Below are positions 19,645 through 28,106 of a stretch of 64,000 bases of DNA, piece after piece. The notes beneath the pieces were generated by a model that worked only from the letters and a program-made list of their open reading frames with translations, did no database searches and had not been told where the DNA came from. The stretch's first letter is position 1; every line of letters begins with the position of its first letter. The position numbers and the translations under genes were made by a program. This stretch comes from Pseudorhizobium tarimense. GTDB taxonomy: Bacteria > Pseudomonadota > Alphaproteobacteria > Rhizobiales > Rhizobiaceae. Where the stretch lies: assembly GCF_022968135.1 (NCBI RefSeq), contig NZ_JALJRA010000004.1, forward strand, positions 137,538-201,537, written 5' to 3'.

Positions 19645-20835
19645 TCACTGAAAAATCGGTGTCATGGCGCTGCCGAAATCTGCTTCGCCGAGGCCGCCCT
19701 CCCGCATCAGCAGCGCCCCCAGCCGCCCGAGTTCGTCGGAGGACTTTGCTGCCACAAAGTTCCCGCCCGTCAGAACCGCAACCTTCGAGGACGGCAGGAA
19801 TCCTGCATAGGGATGCGCCGTTGGCGTGAAGGTCGCAACGCAGGGGGCCGACGTCGTGCGGCAACCGGAAAGCTCTGGCATCAACTGCAGGGCGGTCTCC
19901 GTGAGCCGGCGCGCTTCGGCAGGATCGCCCGAGCTTCGGAACCAGGTACGGACGTCGTCGAGCGAGCCCAAGCTGCCGCTTTCGATATCGCCGCCGAGCT
20001 TGAGATAGACCTTGCTGTCTGGATAACGTAGCGGCGGCAGGATGTAGACGTGGTCCTCTTCCCGCTCCGTGAAGACGATGGTCGACGGCATGGTGCCGAA
20101 GCGCTCGAGCCTTGCCTCGTCGAGCTCGAAGAAGACCACGGTGCGCGGCGCGGCCCTGAAGTCGAGCGGGCGGGGAAGGAGGTTGTGGAAATTCGAGAAG
20201 GCGCCTGTGGCGATCAATACTCGCTGCGCCTGGTAAACCACTCCGTCGGCAGTGTCTACCTGCACCTGCCTGCCCTCTTCCCGAACCGCCGTCACCACGG
20301 CGTCGATGCACCGGGTCCCCTGCTCGGCAGCAATTGCTTTTTGAGCACGGACCAGTGCTCGCGGGTTGATGTGACCAGCGTCGGTATCCTCGTAGTAGCC
20401 GAAGAGGTGCAAGGGAAATGCAAATTGGGGGAAGCGCGACGCGAGCTTTGGTGCCCCGAGCCGTTCGACGGCAAGCCCAGTGGCTTTGGCAACATCGGCG
20501 GCGCGACGAAGGTAGTCGGCGTCTGATTGCGGCTCAGGACCGGCAAACAGACATCCGGCTTCGGTATAGAAGCGAATGCCGCTTCGCGTCTCAATGTCCC
20601 CGTAGCGTTCGATGGAGCGGGCGGCGAAGCTTGCCCAGAGCGGGTCGGCGTCAAATCGGCGGGTGATCCGCGCCTCGTCATAGTGGCTGGCGAATACGCC
20701 CTGATGCGTGTGGTAGTCGGGAGGCTCCCCCTGCCCGATCAGCGCGATGCCATCAGCATGTTCGGAGAGATGACGTGCGGCAGCGGCACCCATCATGCCG
20801 CCGCCGATGACGATATACCTGAAATGCTCTGCCAT
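19645..20835 (-). CDS. FAD-dependent oxidoreductase (DAO family), paralogue B
   Basis: Flavoprotein of 396 residues, co-linear along its whole length with the gene immediately downstream. The FAD motif is YIVIGGGMMGAAAARHL; the C-terminal half carries SAPCVATFTPTAHPYAG and VLTGGNFVAAKSSDELG. The start was set at the ATG at 20835 (MAEHFRYIVIGGG); 25 additional upstream codons are open but read through a non-conserved stretch. A role in amine or amino-acid oxidation is inferred from family only. Tandem duplication followed by divergence is the simplest explanation for the pair. Confidence 0.85.
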   Translation of the reverse strand: MAEHFRYIVIGGGMMGAAAARHLSEHADGIALIGQGEPPDYHTHQGVFASHYDEARITRRFDADPLWASFAARSIERYGDIETRSGIRFYTEAGCLFAGPEPQSDADYLRRAADVAKATGLAVERLGAPKLASRFPQFAFPLHLFGYYEDTDAGHINPRALVRAQKAIAAEQGTRCIDAVVTAVREEGRQVQVDTADGVVYQAQRVLIATGAFSNFHNLLPRPLDFRAAPRTVVFFELDEARLERFGTMPSTIVFTEREEDHVYILPPLRYPDSKVYLKLGGDIESGSLGSLDDVRTWFRSSGDPAEARRLTETALQLMPELSGCRTTSAPCVATFTPTAHPYAGFLPSSKVAVLTGGNFVAAKSSDELGRLGALLMREGGLGEADFGSAMTPIFQ

Positions 20836-20925
20836 GCCCTGCCGATAATCCCGAAGCCCGCTTCCCGACCGGAGTTCTAACCGGTTCGGGCTGCGGATGG
20901 CCAGCGGCAAAGCGGCGCAGAGGGA

Positions 20926-21468
20926 TCAGGTTTCCAGAAGAGCGAGCACCTTGCCGCAATAGCGCTTGGAGACGGGGTTCATGCGCTTGGCGCCATGGCC
21001 GGCATTGTACTTCAGGATCGTGCCGCAGGTCTTGCCGCCGCCCAGTTCATGGGCTGCACCGAGATACTTCATGCCGAACTCGATGTTCGTTTCCGGATTG
21101 TAGAGCTGATTGACGCTGCCCTTGTAGCCCATCATCCGGGCGGTCGCCGGCTTGATCTGCATCAGGCCGATCTCGCCTGCCGCTCCCTTGGCCTTTGGGT
21201 TAAAGTTGCTTTCGACTTTGACGACGGCATGGGCCAGTTCGACGGGAACGCCGTATTCCTTGGCGTATTTGGTGATGATCTTCGAATAGGGATTAGTCGA
21301 CTGCATGGCCGCAGCGAGCGTGCTCTTGGGCGAGGCATAACCAGGCTTGGTGACCTTGGATTGCAGCGCAACAGTCTTCGTCTTTGCCTTCTCCTCGGAA
21401 AACGCAGCCTGAGGAACAGCGGTAAGCATGACGACACATGCTGCAGCAGCAACAATTGCTCTTTTCAT
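20926..21468 (-). CDS. Small periplasmic lytic transglycosylase (SLT domain)
   Basis: Secreted protein of 180 residues. The ATG at 21468 gives a clear Sec signal peptide (MKRAIVAAAACVVMLTAVPQAAFS). The SLT/lysozyme-like domain fills the rest: the catalytic glutamate is in VVKVESNFNPKAKG, followed by GEIGLMQIKPATARMMGY and a late KYNAGHGAKRM, all hallmarks of Slt-type enzymes that cleave peptidoglycan to anhydromuropeptides. It is monocistronic on the minus strand, 90 bp upstream of the oxidoreductase pair. Confidence 0.88.
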   Translation of the reverse strand: MKRAIVAAAACVVMLTAVPQAAFSEEKAKTKTVALQSKVTKPGYASPKSTLAAAMQSTNPYSKIITKYAKEYGVPVELAHAVVKVESNFNPKAKGAAGEIGLMQIKPATARMMGYKGSVNQLYNPETNIEFGMKYLGAAHELGGGKTCGTILKYNAGHGAKRMNPVSKRYCGKVLALLET

Positions 21469-21707
21469 TTTCGAAAAAACTCTCCGGACGAGAGGTCTCA
21501 TCTGGCCAAGCGCCAGCCCCTGCGCACCACGCCATGCCAGCGTTGCGGCAGTGGGTAAGACCCACGGTTCATTGATGTTTTGCAGCCCCCCCGTCCTTCG
21601 GTGGCGGCCACGTCGATGGAGGTGGTTTTAAACGGGGCAATGAGGAAATGATGTGGCAGGGTTGTTTTTTTGTCCCGCGGCGGCGGAACAAAACCTCTAC
21701 CCGCGCA

Positions 21708-22475
21708 TTAGGCGGGGTTGAACTTTGGCAACGAGACGATCAGCCGGTGGAGCGTATCGATGGTCGAGATATCGGCGATCCCGTCGATCCGCTGCTGGCG
21801 GAAATGGCGCTGGAAAGCTTCGATCACGCCCTTCGTTCGGTCACAGAAAATGCCATTCACTTCAATGGCATAGCCATAGATGGACAGCATCGACTGAAGT
21901 GCTTCGATCGGCTGCCCGCTCTCGCCTCGCTGGAAGAACCGGCCGCTACCGATCGGCGTCGGCTCCACCCAGTGCCCGACCCCTGCGGCGTGCAGTTTTG
22001 CCCAGGGGAAATTTTCACCGGGATCGACCTTCCGGATCGGCGCCACATCCGAGTGTCCCAGCACCCTCTCGGCCGGAATCACCCACCGCGAGCCGCATTG
22101 GCGACACAATTGCGCGACGGCATCGAGTTGTGCATCGGGGAAAGTCGGCAGTCCGCTGGGATGTCCGGCATTGGCAATCTCGATACCGATGGAGGCGGAG
22201 TTGATATCGCTCTCCCCCGCCCAGCAGCTCTTGCCGGCGTGCCAGGCGCGCGCGCCTTCGGGCACCAGCTGCACGACGCGCCCGTCCTCGTGAACGAAGT
22301 AATGGCTGGACACCTGGCTTTCCGGATTGCAGAGCCACGCAAGCGCCTGCTCGTGATCCGGCATGCCCGTATAGTGGAGAACGATCATATCGGGCGCGCG
22401 GTCACCCACGCGAGGCCCGAAGTTCGGAGAGGGTCTTACTATTGCGCCGGGATAATCGGCGGCAAAGTTATTCAT
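21708..22475 (-). CDS. ampD: N-acetylmuramoyl-L-alanine amidase, AmpD-like with peptidoglycan-binding domain
   Basis: Zinc amidase of 255 residues (Amidase_2 fold) that removes stem peptides from muropeptides. The domain shows DMIVLHYTGMPDHEQAL with the first zinc histidine, SSHYFVHEDGRVVQLV, and VLGHSDVAPIRKVDPG with the late histidine and aspartate ligands. A C-terminal peptidoglycan-binding module (ALQSMLSIYGYAIEVNGIFCDRT) follows. No signal peptide is visible, so it is probably cytoplasmic and acts in recycling. Its start overlaps the upstream TerB/DnaJ gene by 4 bp. Confidence 0.88.
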   Translation of the reverse strand: MNNFAADYPGAIVRPSPNFGPRVGDRAPDMIVLHYTGMPDHEQALAWLCNPESQVSSHYFVHEDGRVVQLVPEGARAWHAGKSCWAGESDINSASIGIEIANAGHPSGLPTFPDAQLDAVAQLCRQCGSRWVIPAERVLGHSDVAPIRKVDPGENFPWAKLHAAGVGHWVEPTPIGSGRFFQRGESGQPIEALQSMLSIYGYAIEVNGIFCDRTKGVIEAFQRHFRQQRIDGIADISTIDTLHRLIVSLPKFNPA

Positions 22476-23212
22476 GCAGCGCGGCGCTCTTTCTCGATCG
22501 CGGCATAAGCCGCGTTGAGCGCTGCCATACGTTCATTGGCCGCCGCATGCAATGCCGCAGGCACGCCGCGGGCGATCAGTCGGTCAGGATGATGTTCCGA
22601 GACAAGACGGCGATAGGTCTTGCGGATTTCGGAAAACTCATCCTCCGGCGATACGCCGAGCACGAGATAGGGATCCCTGCCCTCTAGATGCACATGACGG
22701 GCGAGGATGCGGCGGAAGTGTTCTTCGTCGATCTTGAAGATCTCGGCGATCCGCGACAGGAACGCCAGTTCCTTCTCGTGCATCAGGCCGTCGGCCTTGG
22801 CGATGTGGAAGAGCCCGTCGATGACGTTCTCGAGCATCGGGCAGTTCTCGTTGCCGCTGCCGCACAGGCCGGCGAGCTTCGTCGCATAGGCCTCGTAGCC
22901 AGCAATATCCTGGCGGGCGAGGTTGTAGAGCCGCGCGACATTTCGGGCTTCCTCGTCCGGAAAATCGAAGATCTGCCGGAAAGCATCAACTTCCTTCTCC
23001 GTCACCAAACCATCCGCCTTCGCCATCTTGGCGGAAAGCGCAATTATGGCGACTGAAAAGGACACTTGGCGGCGTGTTTCGGGTTCGCCTTCGAAGACGG
23101 TTCGGATCGCCTCAACCACGCGGCCAAGTACGCTATCAGCGGCATCGCCGATCGCGTTGAGCAGCCGGTCCCAAAGGGAGGAAATCTGGAAGCAGTTAAA
23201 ATCAAAGATCAT
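22472..23212 (-). CDS. TerB/DnaJ-domain protein (DjlA-like co-chaperone)
   Basis: Protein of 246 residues with a TerB-like helical domain in the middle (FSVAIIALSAKMAKADGLVTEKEVDAF, then LFHIAKADGLMHEKELAFL) and a J domain at the C-terminus (DPYLVLGVSPEDEFSEIRKTYRRLVSEHHPDR, with the HPD motif). The arrangement matches DjlA-type co-chaperones, but no N-terminal membrane helix is evident. The start is uncertain: ATG at 23212 or GTG at 23242. It is translationally coupled to the AmpD-like amidase downstream (4-bp overlap). Confidence 0.82.
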   Translation of the reverse strand: MIFDFNCFQISSLWDRLLNAIGDAADSVLGRVVEAIRTVFEGEPETRRQVSFSVAIIALSAKMAKADGLVTEKEVDAFRQIFDFPDEEARNVARLYNLARQDIAGYEAYATKLAGLCGSGNENCPMLENVIDGLFHIAKADGLMHEKELAFLSRIAEIFKIDEEHFRRILARHVHLEGRDPYLVLGVSPEDEFSEIRKTYRRLVSEHHPDRLIARGVPAALHAAANERMAALNAAYAAIEKERRAA

Positions 23213-23600
23213 GACGCAAATGACCAGATAAATGGGTTGCACGCAAGGAGCCTCAGTATCCTGAAAAGGTTAAACTATGTTCATCTTTTCCGAACAACGA
23301 CCCCAACTTCTCGCCGCCGCTGCGGTTCCGGAGAACTTGTTTTTCACCTTGCACAGCCCCATCGGAAGCCGGCAAGGAGAAAGGAGACGATGCATCATCG
23401 GTCTTACGCGAGTTTTTCCACAGACGGATCTCTTTCGGGACCTTCACTTGAAACGATTAGATCGACCCTCGCAGAGGCCGGTGCGCCGCAGGCGCTGGAA
23501 ATGCCCGTTTTTCTTACAAAAAAATCCGCTTTACACCTGACCGCCGCTGCTCCACATCCTACCCTCACATTTGACGCGGGTGGCGCTGAAGGAGGGACAG
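23213..23600. other. Divergent promoter region between djlA-like gene and PPi-PFK
   Basis: This 388-bp stretch separates divergent genes. I see no RNA gene or clear operator. A reading frame begins at an ATG (23390) behind strong AAGGAG/GGAGA sites and runs out of frame into the phosphofructokinase gene to 23884; its product is low-complexity and resembles no family I know, so it is not called as a gene. Confidence 0.5.
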
Positions 23601-24812
23601 ATGGCGAAACAGAAGGTGGCGATGCTGACGGCCGGTGGATTGGCCCCATGTCTTTCATCCGCTGTCGGCGGGTTGATCGAGCGCTACACCGATCTCGCGC
23701 CCGAGTTCGAACTCGTCGCCTATCGGTCCGGTTACCAGGGTCTTCTGAAGGCAGATCGGATCGAGATCACTCCCGACATCCGCGCCGGCGCCCACCTTCT
23801 GCACCGCTATGGCGGCTCTCCCATTGGCAACAGCCGCGTGAAGCTCACCAACACGGCCGATTGCGTCAAGCGCGGCCTCGTTAAGGAAGGCGAAAACCCG
23901 CTCCAGGTTGCGGCAGACCGGCTTGCCGAAGACGGGATCACCATCCTCCACACGATCGGCGGCGACGACACCAATACGACAGCGGCCGATCTTGCCGCCT
24001 ATCTCGGCGCCAATGGTTATGATTTGACCGTGGTCGGGCTGCCGAAGACCGTCGACAATGATATCGTGCCGATCCGCCAGTCGCTTGGCGCCTGGACTGC
24101 CGCTGAAGTCGGCGCCCACTTCTTCGACCACGTCAGCAACGAACAGAGTGCTGCGCCACGGACCCTCGTGATCCACGAGGTGATGGGGCGCCACTGCGGC
24201 TGGCTGACGGCCGCGACGGCTCGCAAGTACATTCAGCGCACCCAGCACAACGAATATTGCGAAGGCCTGATGATGAACACGTCGATGAAGAACATCGACG
24301 GTCTGTACCTGCCCGAGATGGCATTCGACCTTGAAAAGGAGGCGGAGCGCCTTCGTCAAGTAATGGACGAGCGCGGCTATGTGACCTTGTTCGTCTCCGA
24401 AGGCGCATGCCTTGACGCTATCGTCGCCGAGCGGGAGGCGTCTGGCGAGGAGGTCAAGCGTGACGCCTTCGGCCATGTGAAGATCGATACAATCAATGTC
24501 GGTAACTGGTTCCAGAAGCATTTCGCGGCCCGGCTGAATGCGGAGCGCTCGATGGTGCAGAAGTCCGGCTACTTCGCCCGGTCCGCTCCGGCCAATCCCG
24601 GCGATCTACGCCTGATCCAGAGCATGGTCGACCTTGCCGTCGACAGCGCCCTCGACAAGGCGTCTGGCGTCACCGGCCACGACGAGGATCAAGGCGGGCG
24701 CCTGCGAACGATCGAATTTCCGAGAATAAAGGGTGGCAAACATTTCGATCTGTCGGCAGAATGGTTCGGCGAGGTGATGGACTTCATCGGCCAGCCTTTC
24801 CAGGCAGCCTGA
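23601..24812 (+). CDS. pfp: Pyrophosphate-dependent 6-phosphofructokinase
   Basis: Glycolytic/gluconeogenic enzyme of 403 residues phosphorylating fructose-6-phosphate with PPi. The phosphate-donor loop reads IGGDDTNTTAADL, with Asp in the place of the Gly of ATP-dependent enzymes, and the catalytic stretch reads GLPKTVDNDIVP with Lys, as in PPi-PFKs; both point to pyrophosphate. EVMGRHCGWLTA is the substrate-binding segment. The start at 23601 follows a GGAGG. It is the first gene of a plus-strand pair with the LysE-like gene 33 bp downstream. Confidence 0.93.
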   Translation: MAKQKVAMLTAGGLAPCLSSAVGGLIERYTDLAPEFELVAYRSGYQGLLKADRIEITPDIRAGAHLLHRYGGSPIGNSRVKLTNTADCVKRGLVKEGENPLQVAADRLAEDGITILHTIGGDDTNTTAADLAAYLGANGYDLTVVGLPKTVDNDIVPIRQSLGAWTAAEVGAHFFDHVSNEQSAAPRTLVIHEVMGRHCGWLTAATARKYIQRTQHNEYCEGLMMNTSMKNIDGLYLPEMAFDLEKEAERLRQVMDERGYVTLFVSEGACLDAIVAEREASGEEVKRDAFGHVKIDTINVGNWFQKHFAARLNAERSMVQKSGYFARSAPANPGDLRLIQSMVDLAVDSALDKASGVTGHDEDQGGRLRTIEFPRIKGGKHFDLSAEWFGEVMDFIGQPFQAA

Positions 24813-24845
24813 TAGGGTCCGGAACGCGAGGAAGAGGAGGAAGCG

Positions 24846-25481
24846 ATGACGGTCGAAACCTGGACAGCCTTCTGCGCTGCCTCGATCCTCGTCACCGCTC
24901 TGCCCAGCCCGCTCGCCAGCCTGGTCGCCCGCTACGCCACCCAGCGGGGCCGTCATACGGCTTTCGTCACCGTGCCCGCCATCGCCCTGGGCCTCGGCGT
25001 TGCGCTGACAGTCGCAGTGCTGCTGCTGCTCGCCATCGCCTGGGCCGCACCTTCGCTTCTCGAGCCCCTCTCCTGGCTCGGGCTCGCCTACCTGATGCTG
25101 TACGCTCTTTGGTCCTTTCAGGAGCCCTCCATCCGCTGTCAGGTCGCGGATAATGACAATCTGCCGGAACAGCGGGCGGTGAGGATCTTCGGTCGGCTTG
25201 TGGCCTCCTGTCTTAGCGACCTGCGCTACGTCGCGGTTCTCGGGGCGCTTCTTGCGCAATTCCCATTGCCGGTCCTCAAGGCTCCGGCGATCCTGCTTGA
25301 GATGCAGGCCGCATTCGTGTTGCTGGCCGCGGTCGGAGCGTTGAAGCACGTCGCCTTCCCGCAGCGAACCCTGCGCCGGTCGCGTCACGGCATCCGGTCG
25401 CGTCCAGCCTCGCACAAGATGGGGACGCGATTCATAGCGCGACGCGCCGTGACCGCGGGGTATCGCCGCATTGCGGCCTGA
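24846..25481 (+). CDS. LysE/RhtB-like membrane protein
   Basis: Membrane protein of 211 residues with four to five hydrophobic segments, including AIALGLGVALTVAVLLLLAIAW and LLEPLSWLGLAYLMLYALWSF, in the pattern of LysE/RhtB amino-acid exporters. The usual family motif near the third helix is replaced by CLSDLRYVAVLGALLAQFPLP, and the C-terminal 40 residues are highly basic and hydrophilic, which is unusual. It starts behind a GAGGAGG-like site and probably shares the pfp transcript. Substrate unknown; family assignment is moderate. Confidence 0.6.
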   Translation: MTVETWTAFCAASILVTALPSPLASLVARYATQRGRHTAFVTVPAIALGLGVALTVAVLLLLAIAWAAPSLLEPLSWLGLAYLMLYALWSFQEPSIRCQVADNDNLPEQRAVRIFGRLVASCLSDLRYVAVLGALLAQFPLPVLKAPAILLEMQAAFVLLAAVGALKHVAFPQRTLRRSRHGIRSRPASHKMGTRFIARRAVTAGYRRIAA

Positions 25482-25576
25482 GCCCGGCTTGCCCGGCTCA
25501 AGGCGATAGGTTAATGAGATTCCAGTCTTAAGGCGTTTGGGCGGCTGGAAATCGATAAGATCATGAGGGCAACCCA

Positions 25577-26602
25577 ATGGCGATGAACCGGTTCTTGAGC
25601 CGCACGGCACTCGTGTCGTTGGCCTTTACTTCGGCGCTGGCAGGTTGTTCGAGCGTGGAGCCGGCCGCAAAGAAGACAGCGCGGCTGCAGCAGGCTCCTG
25701 GAACGACCGAGCAAGCAGCCGTGGTGGACGGCGCAGCTTCTGAAGGTGCCTCCGCCGCGAACGCAACTGTTCTTGCCGCAGCCCCCGCCGAGACAACAGG
25801 CACGAGCGCCATGACGCTCACGAAGACCGGCCGCATCCAGTTGGCCATTCCCGATACCACTTCGGTCGCCGTGGCGCAGAATGCCGCGATGGCCCTTCCC
25901 GAGATGGCGCCTCAGGTCGCCTACGCGACGACCGATCCGGTCTCGGCAACGCGCGCTGCTGCGGCCATCACATCCGTGACGGAGCCTGCCCCAGTCGATG
26001 GGGAAACCGAAACCGCAAGCATTCCAACTGCTCAGCTTCGGGCAGAGGCGCTCGCGCCGGACGAAGACGAACTGACGCCCGACATGCAGGCCCTGCAATC
26101 TGTCATCCCCATTCCGCGCCCGGACCTGAAGGCGATGGCCTACGCAACTCCGGAGGCGCCGGCCGCCGTGGCGACCCTTCAGTCGGTTGATACGCGCAAC
26201 CAGTTCCCGCCGGCCCCGGGGGATCCGCTTCCCGCGACCGCCGCGGAGGCTCCCGCGGACCTCGCGAAGCTCATCAAGCGCTATGCCGGTCTTTATGGCG
26301 TCCCCGAATCGCTCGTGCACCGGGTGGTCCACCGCGAAAGCCGCTACAACCCGAAGGCCTATCACAAGAACGGCTACTGGGGTCTCATGCAGATCAAGTA
26401 TGCCACCGCGAAGTCGATGGGATATGACGGTCCGCCCGAAGGCCTGCTCGACGCGGAAACCAACCTGAAATACGCGATCAAGTATCTTCGCGGCGCCTGG
26501 CTGGTTGCCGATAACAGCAATGACAATGCGATCCGGCTTTATGCACGCGGCTACTATTACGACGCCAAGCGCAAGGGAATGTTGCACGTACTGCAGCAGT
26601 AG
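25577..26602 (+). CDS. Lipoprotein lytic transglycosylase (SLT domain)
   Basis: Lipoprotein of 341 residues. The N-terminus has a signal peptide ending in a lipobox (SALAGC, Cys at residue 24). Residues 30-225 are a low-complexity Ala/Thr/Pro-rich linker. The last 115 residues form an SLT domain with catalytic Glu in VHRVVHRESRYNPKAYHKNG, then GYWGLMQIKYATAKSMGY and an ARGYYYD motif near the end. It should act on the periplasmic side of the outer membrane as an exolytic transglycosylase. Convergent with the serine hydrolase gene, 19 bp away. Confidence 0.88.
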   Translation: MAMNRFLSRTALVSLAFTSALAGCSSVEPAAKKTARLQQAPGTTEQAAVVDGAASEGASAANATVLAAAPAETTGTSAMTLTKTGRIQLAIPDTTSVAVAQNAAMALPEMAPQVAYATTDPVSATRAAAAITSVTEPAPVDGETETASIPTAQLRAEALAPDEDELTPDMQALQSVIPIPRPDLKAMAYATPEAPAAVATLQSVDTRNQFPPAPGDPLPATAAEAPADLAKLIKRYAGLYGVPESLVHRVVHRESRYNPKAYHKNGYWGLMQIKYATAKSMGYDGPPEGLLDAETNLKYAIKYLRGAWLVADNSNDNAIRLYARGYYYDAKRKGMLHVLQQ

Positions 26603-26621
26603 CCTCGCCCACCATCTCTAA

Positions 26622-27968
26622 CTATTTGCTGAGTTCGACGATCCGGCGCACCAGCGGCGTTACGTCGTATCCGTCGCGGCGCGGCGTGAGGCCCAGCCTG
26701 ACGACCGCAAGGTCGAGCGATGGAATGACTGCGATCGTCTGACCGTCATGTCCCTGCAGGAAGAAGGTGTCGGCCGGCAGGTCGGCTTCGTCCTCGCCGG
26801 GCAGCCATGTCTGCATCTTTGAATACCGCCCCCCTGACGTCCCGTTCGGTTCAGCCATTAGGCCGACAAAGCCCTCCGGCAAGATGCGAGTGCCGTCCCA
26901 CACCCCGTCCCGAAGCAACAGGAGCGCGAACCGGGCCCAGTCCCTGCCGGTCGCGTACATGTAGGAGCTCCCGACGAACGTCCCTGCCGCATCAGTCTCA
27001 AGGACGGCGCTTCGCATGCCGAGCGGCCGGAAGAGTGCGTGATTCGGGTAGCGCAAAGCGACCATCTGATCGGCGAATGCGTTCATCCAGATGCGCGACA
27101 GAAGCACGGCGCTGCCGGAGGAGTAGCTGAAGCTGGTCCCGGGCCCGGTCACGAGCGGCGCGGCGGCGGCGAAGGCCGCCATATCGGGTTCGAGATAGAG
27201 CATCTGCGTGACATCCGTCACCGAGCCGTAGTTCTCGTTGAACGAGAGGCCATCCTCCATGGAGAGCAGATCGGCAAGCGTGATGTCCTCCCGGGGATCG
27301 CCCGACCATTGCGGCAGAAGTGCCCGCTGGTCGGGCTCCAGGCGTCCCTCGCGCATCAAGGTACCGATGATGGCAGCATTCACCGTCTTCGTCATCGACC
27401 AGCCGAGGAGCGGCGTGTCTGCAGAAAACCCCTCGCCATAGCGCTCGCCGATGATGCGTCCGTCACGGACGACGAGCACCGCTCGCATGGCCGATCCGGT
27501 GAAAGCGGCATCTGAAAGAACCGCTGCAACGGCCTGATCCGACTCAACGATGTCACCGTTCGGCCAAAAGGCATCTGGCCCACCGCCGGACGCTTGGCCT
27601 AGCGCAGAAGGAGCAGGGACCGCCGACACGTGTTCCGGTACCGCAGCACATCCGAGCCCCTCGCGATAAACAGCCTCATTGGACGCAATGAAGCCCAGCA
27701 GCGCCGCCCTCACCCGCTTCTCGTCACGATCGACCTCCACCTTCATCAGCTTGAGCAGCGGATGGCCCGGAGCCTGCACGTCGACGGTAAGCACCTCCTC
27801 GGGATCGCGTCCGGCGAGGAACACGTTTGAGCAGACGATCTTGGCGGTATAGCCGGCCCCGACCCGCAGCAAGGCCGGCGATGCAAAGTAGAGCCAAAGA
27901 AAACTGCCGATCAGGCAGAGGACGAGCACGGCGGCGAGGATCTTAAAAATTCGGGGGAGATAGGACAT
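26622..27968 (-). CDS. Serine hydrolase of the beta-lactamase class C / DD-peptidase family
   Basis: Protein of 448 residues with an N-terminal membrane anchor (ILAAVLVLCLIGSFLWLYF) and a beta-lactamase-like domain. The nucleophile motif S-x-x-K is LGWSMTKTVNAAI, the second motif is a Tyr-Ser-Ser in FSYSSGSAV, and the third is HDG in FLQGHDGQTIAV. This matches EstB/6-aminohexanoate-dimer-hydrolase-like enzymes rather than true beta-lactamases. The ATG at 27968 is preceded by AGGAAGCC; the 70 codons open further upstream lack any conserved feature. Substrate unknown; it faces btaA divergently. Confidence 0.82.
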   Translation of the reverse strand: MSYLPRIFKILAAVLVLCLIGSFLWLYFASPALLRVGAGYTAKIVCSNVFLAGRDPEEVLTVDVQAPGHPLLKLMKVEVDRDEKRVRAALLGFIASNEAVYREGLGCAAVPEHVSAVPAPSALGQASGGGPDAFWPNGDIVESDQAVAAVLSDAAFTGSAMRAVLVVRDGRIIGERYGEGFSADTPLLGWSMTKTVNAAIIGTLMREGRLEPDQRALLPQWSGDPREDITLADLLSMEDGLSFNENYGSVTDVTQMLYLEPDMAAFAAAAPLVTGPGTSFSYSSGSAVLLSRIWMNAFADQMVALRYPNHALFRPLGMRSAVLETDAAGTFVGSSYMYATGRDWARFALLLLRDGVWDGTRILPEGFVGLMAEPNGTSGGRYSKMQTWLPGEDEADLPADTFFLQGHDGQTIAVIPSLDLAVVRLGLTPRRDGYDVTPLVRRIVELSK

Positions 27969-28106
27969 GGAGGCTTCCTGTTGTGCCGCAATGCAAGCAG
28001 CAAACCTCCGCTGAGGAAAGCCCCTCCAAGGTTTGCGCACAGGCCACGTCATCAATCTGTAGCATCGCCGGTCTAAATGGCCGCAAACCACGGCGGGAGA
28101 TTGATT

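Noticed and set aside
21660..21700. Inverted repeat near TTGTCCCGC as an ampD or SLT terminator
   Set aside because: The stem has a mismatch and no U tract follows it on either strand.
23253..23447. A 64-codon minus-strand frame in the djlA-pfp gap
   Set aside because: No good ribosome-binding site, no recognisable domain, and it lies in a promoter region.
23390..23884. A 164-codon frame with strong ribosome-binding sites running into pfp
   Set aside because: More than half overlaps pfp out of frame and the translation is Gly/Asp-rich low complexity; better explained as leader sequence.
24606..25610. A 334-codon minus-strand frame opposite pfp and the LysE-like gene
   Set aside because: The translation is basic and repetitive, spans two plus-strand genes with good motifs, and has no start context.
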